DNA of 31,384 nucleotides from Bifidobacteriaceae bacterium. Its GTDB lineage: Bacteria > Actinomycetota > Actinomycetes > Actinomycetales > WQXJ01. The position numbers and the translations under genes were made by a program. Below, in pieces: positions 27,284 to 31,384 of the stretch. Below the pieces are notes generated by a model that was given only the letters and a program-made list of their open reading frames with translations, was not told the DNA's origin and did no database searches. The stretch's first letter is position 1, and each line of letters starts with the position of its first letter. The stretch is taken from positions 1-31,384 of the forward strand of contig JAITIG010000128.1 of assembly GCA_031279575.1 (NCBI GenBank), given 5' to 3'.

Positions 27284-27388
27284 ATGGAACCGATGAGTGT
27301 TGACCAGATCGTGGCCTGGCTCAAAGAAGATCCGCAGCTCCGGGTCGCGGAATGCCTCGCCGCGTGGACCCACGGTGACATCAAGTGA
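27284..27388 (+). CDS. 34-residue small ORF, translationally coupled leader
   Basis: The product is MEPMSVDQIVAWLKEDPQ followed by LRVAECLAAWTHGDIK. It has no signal peptide and looks like a short amphipathic helical protein. ATG 27284 has GGAAGG (27269-27274) at 9 nt spacing; an internal ATG at 27293 would give 31 residues. Its TGA overlaps the GTG of the next gene (GTGA), and that gene has no Shine-Dalgarno of its own, so this ORF is likely translated to deliver ribosomes downstream. Whether the peptide itself has a function is unknown; it is too short for most gene callers. Confidence 0.6.
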   Translation: MEPMSVDQIVAWLKEDPQLRVAECLAAWTHGDIK

Positions 27389-28563
27389 CAGGTCCGGTTC
27401 TGCCGCATGTGGCGTTCGCCCGCGAGGTTTTGGAGGAGGGCCCGCGCGGCCTGCCGTATCCCTTTGTCCGCCGCGCCCAGGTGGCCGCCTTGCCGTCCGT
27501 GCCGTCAGAGAACTCGATCGAGGCGCCCGCCTACCTGGTCGACATGGGCCTGCGCCGCTGGCGCGACCCGCGGGCGCTGTTCCGCGCCACCTTGGAAACC
27601 GACGAGCAGATCAAGCGGCGCTGGGCGGCCCTGGCTCGCCGCCAGCCGGAGCGGCTGGTGTTCCAGGCCCGCGAGTGGGAGGCGGGCCGGCGCTCCACCA
27701 CCGAGATCTCGGCTGATTTCGAGACCCTCACCATCTTCACCGGGGACGATGCCGCCGGCTGGCGCTTCGCCGAGCTGCTCGACTCCTCGGTCCGCCCGGT
27801 CGACACCCCCCGCCTGGCGGTGGCGCTGGCCACCATGCTCTCCATCACCGACGCCTCCAAGGCCTACGACCTGCTCAAACGGGGGGCGGATCTGACCAGC
27901 GACCCGGTCTCGCGCTTCTTGGTCGATTTGCGCATCCTGGCGCTGCTGATCAAGCGGTTGCACGATTACGAGGGCGCGCTCGGTATGATCAAAGACTTGA
28001 TGAAGGTGGCGTCGGGGGCGGTGCGCCAATACGTGGTCTCGGAGGCGGACGGCGAGGCCATGCGCGTGCTGCTCCTAAACTGGCGGGCGCTGATCGAGGT
28101 CCGCCAGGACCGCCTCTTCGAGGCGGTCACCACCATGGAAAGAGCCCAGGCCCAAATGCCTGACGACGGCTTTGTCAAGGTCCCGCCGGACATGGCGGAC
28201 CGCTACCGCTCGCAGGTCAGGATCAACGTGGCCCAGGCTTTGTGGGTCTCCGGGCGCGAGTCGGAGGCGGTCACCCAAATCAACCGGCACGCCTCCATCA
28301 CCCGCTCCGAGCACCCTTACTCGCTCTCCGAGGCGCTGTTGGCGGCGGCTTATTTCAACGAGTTGTCGGGGCAGCACTCGCTGTCGTTGTCGTATTGCCT
28401 AGAGGCGGAGCGGCTGTTGGCCAGGGAGGGCGTGCCCACCCGCCTGGCGATGTGCCGGCGCATCGCCGTGGCGGCCTTGAACGGCCTGGGCAAGCGGGGC
28501 CGGGCGGAGAAACTGGCGCGGTCCATCCCGAAGGATCCGTTGGGGGAGCGTTTCCTTGTCTGA
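27385..28563 (+). CDS. Helical-repeat-like protein of unknown function
   Basis: A 392-residue soluble protein without signal or membrane segments. After a roughly 110-residue N-terminal part, the rest is dense alpha-helix with paired-helix periodicity suggestive of TPR-like repeats (SKAYDLLKRGADLTSDP, HDYEGALGMIKDLMKVA, NVAQALWVSGRESEAVTQIN, HSLSLSYCLEAERLLAREG, NGLGKRGRAEKLARSI). No catalytic motif was recognised. GTG 27385 overlaps the small-ORF stop. The 3' end overlaps the response-regulator gene by 8 bp, so both are likely made together and may interact. A peptide-sensing or scaffold role is only an idea. Confidence 0.75.
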   Translation: MTGPVLPHVAFAREVLEEGPRGLPYPFVRRAQVAALPSVPSENSIEAPAYLVDMGLRRWRDPRALFRATLETDEQIKRRWAALARRQPERLVFQAREWEAGRRSTTEISADFETLTIFTGDDAAGWRFAELLDSSVRPVDTPRLAVALATMLSITDASKAYDLLKRGADLTSDPVSRFLVDLRILALLIKRLHDYEGALGMIKDLMKVASGAVRQYVVSEADGEAMRVLLLNWRALIEVRQDRLFEAVTTMERAQAQMPDDGFVKVPPDMADRYRSQVRINVAQALWVSGRESEAVTQINRHASITRSEHPYSLSEALLAAAYFNELSGQHSLSLSYCLEAERLLAREGVPTRLAMCRRIAVAALNGLGKRGRAEKLARSIPKDPLGERFLV

Positions 28564-29401
28564 GCCAGTTCCCGAGCGGCGGACCGATCCTCGGACCACG
28601 CCGCACGCGGTGATCCACCAGGGCGTCCCGGAGGAGGCGATCAAGCCGGCCACCGGCCAGGGGATGTCCGCCCGCGACGGCGGCCCGGGCTACCCGGACA
28701 CCCAGGGCCGCCGCCTGATCCGCACCGGGCCGCCGTATTCGCCCTCCGAGGGCTCGGTGGTGGTGCGCCTGCCGGCCCATGTCGCCATCGTGGACCAGGA
28801 GACGCTGTTTCGCACCATGGTGGTGGACGCCTTGAGCCAGAGCCGGGACTTGCGGGTGGTGGCCTCGCTCGACTCGGTGGCCAAAGCCCGCGAGGCGCTG
28901 ACGGGGCGCCGCCTGGAGCTGCTGATTGTGGACGTGGAGCAGCGCGACGGCTCCGGCGCCCACCTGGCGGCCGATTTGCAGAAGGCCAACCCGCGGATGC
29001 GGGTGCTGATCATGACCCGCCACGATGTCGCCGCCCTGATCGAGTCGACCCGCCGCCACCTGCGCCGGCCGTGGGCGTACCTGTCGAAGCTGAGCCACAT
29101 CGGGCGCGACGGGCTGGTCGAGACGATCCGCCGGGTGGCGCTCGATGTCGGCAGCGCCTCCTCGCCGGCCGCTGTGCGCAAGGACCCCTTCGCCACGCTG
29201 ACCGGCCAGCAGATGGCGGTGCTGCGGCTGATCGCGGACGGCTACACCAACCAGCAGGTGGCGGAGCGGCTGGGCTTGTCCCGCCGCACGGTTGAAAACC
29301 ACCTGCTGTCGATCTACCGCGCCCTGGACATCGCCGATGACGAGGTCAACCCCCGGGTGGCGGCGGTTTTGCTGTTGCTGTCGCAGACTCTGAAGCTGTG
29401 A
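28556..29401 (+). CDS. LuxR/NarL-type response regulator with atypical receiver
   Basis: A 281-residue protein: about 72 residues of polar, probably disordered N-terminal extension, a receiver domain (about 74-195), and a LuxR HTH (about 214-275: LTGQQMAVLRLIADG, NQQVAERLGLSRRTVENHLL). In the receiver the phosphoacceptor position D126 (LLIVDVEQRDGSG), T154 (LIMTRHD) and K178 (YLSKLS) are present, but the acidic pair reads D80-Q81 instead of DD/DE, which should weaken magnesium binding. Phosphorylation is uncertain. TTG 28556 has GGAG 7 nt upstream within the previous gene. No histidine kinase gene is in view. The end overlaps gluQ (TGATG). Confidence 0.85.
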   Translation: MSEPVPERRTDPRTTPHAVIHQGVPEEAIKPATGQGMSARDGGPGYPDTQGRRLIRTGPPYSPSEGSVVVRLPAHVAIVDQETLFRTMVVDALSQSRDLRVVASLDSVAKAREALTGRRLELLIVDVEQRDGSGAHLAADLQKANPRMRVLIMTRHDVAALIESTRRHLRRPWAYLSKLSHIGRDGLVETIRRVALDVGSASSPAAVRKDPFATLTGQQMAVLRLIADGYTNQQVAERLGLSRRTVENHLLSIYRALDIADDEVNPRVAAVLLLLSQTLKL

Positions 29402-30285
29402 TGGCGGCCGGCCGCTACGCGCCCTCGCCCACCAGCGACCTGCACCTGGGCAATTTGCGCACCGCCGTGGTGGCCTACCTGGCGGCCCGCTGGGCGGGCG
29501 GCGCCTTCCGCCTGCGAGTCGAGGACATCGACGAGCGCTCGCGCCCGGCCGTGGCGGCGCGCCAACTGGCGGACTTGGCCGGCTTGGGCCTGGCCTGGGA
29601 CGGGCCGGTGATGTGGCAGTCGCGCCGCCGCGCCGCCCACCTGGCCGCGATCGAGGCTTTGGCCGGGGCCGGCCTGGTCTACGAGTGCTTCTGCTCGCGG
29701 CGCGAGATCCAGGCCGCCACCCGCGCCCCCCACCACCCGCCCGGGGCCTACCCGGGCACCTGCCGCGACCTGGCGCCCCAGGCGGCGGCCCAGCGCCGGG
29801 CGGTCCGGCCGGGCGCCTTGAGGCTGCGGGCGCAGGTGGGGGATTGGGAGGTGCGCGACCGCCTGGGGGGCGCCAGCCGCCAGCCGGTGGACGATTTTAC
29901 GCTGCGCCGCTCGGACGGCGCGGTGGCCTACAACCTGGCCGTGGTGGTGGACGATGCCGCCCAGGGCGTCACCCAGGTCACCCGCGGCGACGATTTGCTC
30001 AGCTCGGCCGGGCGGCAGTCCTACCTGGCCCACCTGCTGGGCTTGGCGGCGGTCGAGTACATCCATCTGCCGCTGGTCTACAACCGCGCCGGGCTGAGGC
30101 TGGCCAAGCGGGACGCGGCTTTGGCCGGGGCGGCCTTGCTGGAGCGGTTCGGGGGGCGGGAAGGCCTGTTGGGCGGCATCGGGCACTCGCTGGGGTTGGC
30201 GGCGCCGGGGGAGGCTGTGACGCTGGACCGGCTGGGGGAGCGGTTTGACTTGGACCGCCTCGAGATCTCAAGGTGGACGCTGTGA
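29401..30285 (+). CDS. gluQ: Glutamyl-Q tRNA(Asp) synthetase
   Basis: A 294-residue GluRS paralogue lacking the anticodon-binding domain. RYAPSPTSDLHLGNLRTA carries the HIGH-equivalent HLGN (15-18); LAKRD (234-238) occupies the KMSKS position; the zinc site C96-x-C98...Y117-x3-C121 is present (YECFCSRREI, GAYPGTC), and the catalytic VEDIDERSRP follows beta-strand 2. The enzyme attaches glutamate to queuosine in tRNA(Asp). ATG 29401 overlaps the regulator stop; GTG 29398, one codon upstream and also overlapping, is an alternative. The next gene overlaps by 4 bp. There is no functional link to the regulator obvious from sequence. Confidence 0.92.
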   Translation: MAAGRYAPSPTSDLHLGNLRTAVVAYLAARWAGGAFRLRVEDIDERSRPAVAARQLADLAGLGLAWDGPVMWQSRRRAAHLAAIEALAGAGLVYECFCSRREIQAATRAPHHPPGAYPGTCRDLAPQAAAQRRAVRPGALRLRAQVGDWEVRDRLGGASRQPVDDFTLRRSDGAVAYNLAVVVDDAAQGVTQVTRGDDLLSSAGRQSYLAHLLGLAAVEYIHLPLVYNRAGLRLAKRDAALAGAALLERFGGREGLLGGIGHSLGLAAPGEAVTLDRLGERFDLDRLEISRWTL

Positions 30286-31384
30286 GATGGCGCCGCGGGC
30301 TGCTGGTGGCCCTGGCGCTGCTGCCGGCCGCCCTGCTGGCCGGGGTGGTGACGGCGCGGGTGGACCATCCTTTTGGGCCGCACGAGGCGGTTTACGAGGT
30401 GACGGCGGATTCGCAGGTGACGGTGTCGCTGGGGCCGCTGGGGGCGCTGGTGATGCCCACGCCGCTGCCCGGCCCGCTGGGCTACCTGGGGGCGCGGGTC
30501 GAAGTCGGCCCGATCCCGGCCGATTTGGCCGCCGCCGCCCTGGGCGAGGCGGCGGCGGCGCCGAGCGCCGCCGAGTTGGCCGGCGACTTGGAGCAGTACG
30601 GCCAGGCCTACCTTGGGATTGGGACCACGGTGCGCCACGCGGCCGGCCGGCTGGCGCTTGACGCGGCCGTCCGGGCGGGGTTGTGGTGGGGCGGGTCGGT
30701 GGCGGCGCTGGCCTTGGCCCTGGCGGCGGCGGGGCGGGCGCGGCGCAACCAGGTGGGTTTTTGGCTGGGCCGGCGCCGCTTGTTGGCCTGGGGGCTGGCT
30801 GGGGCGGTGGCGCTGTGCGGGGCGGGCGCGGCCTGGGCGGCGGCGGCCGCCCAGCGGCCTGCCAGTTGGCCGGCCGGGGACCCGCTGCTGGCCGGCACCC
30901 CGTTGGCCGGGGCCCATTTGACCGGGCGGCTGGGCCAGTTGGCCAGCCTCTACGGCCGGGTGGCGTTGAACGCCTACCAGCAGAGCAGCGCCTTCTACAG
31001 CCGGGCGGCGGACTCGGTCGAGGCCGCCTTCGCGGACCAGGCGGCCCAGGCCGAGGCCCGCGCGGCCGATGCCGCCCAGGCCAGCCCCAGCCCCGGCCCC
31101 GGCTCCGGCTCCGGCTCCGGGGAGAGCCCCGGCCCCGGCGCTGGCGAGAGCCCCGGCCCCGGCCCCGGCGGGAGCCCCCTCCCAGGCGCCGGCCCGGGCG
31201 AGAGCCCGAGCCCCGGCGCCGGCGAGAGCTCCGGCCCCGGCGGAGGGGAGGGCTCCGGGGCCGGGGAGAGCCCGGGCCCCACCTCTGGGGAGAGCCCCGG
31301 CGCCGGCGCCGGCCAGAGCCCGAGCGCCAGCCCCACGCCGCCATGGCTGGACGGGCCGGGGCCTTACGGGGGGCTGACGCCGGT
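30282..31384 (+). CDS. Membrane protein with Ser/Pro/Gly-rich insert, partial (possible metallophosphoesterase N-terminus)
   Basis: An open frame from GTG 30282 (overlapping the gluQ stop, GTGA) to the window edge, 367 codons without stop. One N-terminal helix (about 7-24), a folded external segment (HEAVYEVTADSQVTVSLGPL, VEVGPIPADL), two more helices (about 132-150, 166-190), then LASLYGRVALNAYQQSSAFYS and a Ser/Pro/Gly tract from about residue 267. The LGPLG...VGPIPADL pattern and topology recall actinobacterial membrane-anchored metallophosphoesterases, whose catalytic domain follows; that part is outside the window, so the function is unproven. Confidence 0.65.
   Translation, partial: MRWRRGLLVALALLPAALLAGVVTARVDHPFGPHEAVYEVTADSQVTVSLGPLGALVMPTPLPGPLGYLGARVEVGPIPADLAAAALGEAAAAPSAAELAGDLEQYGQAYLGIGTTVRHAAGRLALDAAVRAGLWWGGSVAALALALAAAGRARRNQVGFWLGRRRLLAWGLAGAVALCGAGAAWAAAAAQRPASWPAGDPLLAGTPLAGAHLTGRLGQLASLYGRVALNAYQQSSAFYSRAADSVEAAFADQAAQAEARAADAAQASPSPGPGSGSGSGESPGPGAGESPGPGPGGSPLPGAGPGESPSPGAGESSGPGGGEGSGAGESPGPTSGESPGAGAGQSPSASPTPPWLDGPGPYGGLTP
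31069..31340 (+). repeat. Degenerate GAGAGCCCCGGC-type repeat encoding ESPGPGAG-like linker
   Basis: Multiple imperfect copies of a 15- to 27-bp unit around GGCGAGAGCCCCGGCCCC encode GESPGPG-like peptides. All length changes keep the frame of the partial membrane protein. It is a low-complexity linker, probably prone to slippage; the DNA is open in several frames, which are shadows. Confidence 0.75.

Overview
The window is very GC-rich, coding-dense DNA from a high-GC Gram-positive bacterium (Actinomycetota). Evidence: GTG and TTG starts, many 4-bp GTGA/ATGA gene overlaps, strong third-position G/C bias, Pro/Ala/Ser-rich surface proteins, and actinobacterial marker genes (NucS, a DUF2550-type protein after atpC, an LpqI-like GH3 lipoprotein). 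The order sua5 - wecA - atpI-like - atpBEFHAGDC - DUF2550 - cobalamin adenosyltransferase - nucS matches, from memory, the Mycobacterium tuberculosis Rv1301-Rv1321 neighbourhood, so the first 13 kb is conserved chromosomal core. The short epsilon subunit would fit a Micrococcales- or Bifidobacteriales-like lineage, but I cannot name the organism.

Layout. (1) 1-430, minus: truncated 5' part of a gene whose product begins with Pro/Gly-rich tandem repeats. (2) 570-10385, plus: Sua5, WecA-type lipid-linked sugar-phosphate transferase, AtpI-like protein, all eight F1Fo ATP synthase subunits, DUF2550-like membrane protein. (3) 10301-13994: PduO-type adenosyltransferase (minus), GH3 lipoprotein, mismatch endonuclease NucS, a four-helix membrane protein and a small zinc-binding protein. 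(4) 13991-14190: a hairpin-rich, internally repeated element bounded by an 8-bp direct repeat, between two convergent genes. (5) 14183-22143: cell-surface glycan locus with two soluble glycosyltransferases, WbpD/WbpE/WbpB-like enzymes for a 2,3-diacetamido-uronic acid nucleotide sugar, a polytopic membrane protein, a DPM1-like GT2 and a GtrA-like protein. (6) 22055-27052: LtrA-family membrane protein, an 842-residue secreted beta-helix-like surface protein, a gap with a perfect-arm CRP/GlxR-type site, and a two-gene minus operon (GNAT enzyme, then a Fer4_19 plus CDGSH-like iron-sulfur protein). (7) 27284-31384, plus: a chain of overlapping genes comprising a 34-codon small ORF, a helical protein of unknown function, a LuxR-type response regulator with an atypical receiver, glutamyl-Q tRNA(Asp) synthetase and the start of a membrane protein that leaves the window.

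How the genes work together: region 2 couples the energy-producing ATP synthase to undecaprenyl-linked glycan initiation (WecA), and region 5 supplies modified sugars and transferases that could extend such lipid-linked glycans. Region 7 looks like a translationally coupled regulatory module with no histidine kinase in view. No tRNA, rRNA, CRISPR array, transposase or integrase was recognised. Protein assignments are from motif recognition by eye; no database search was run.
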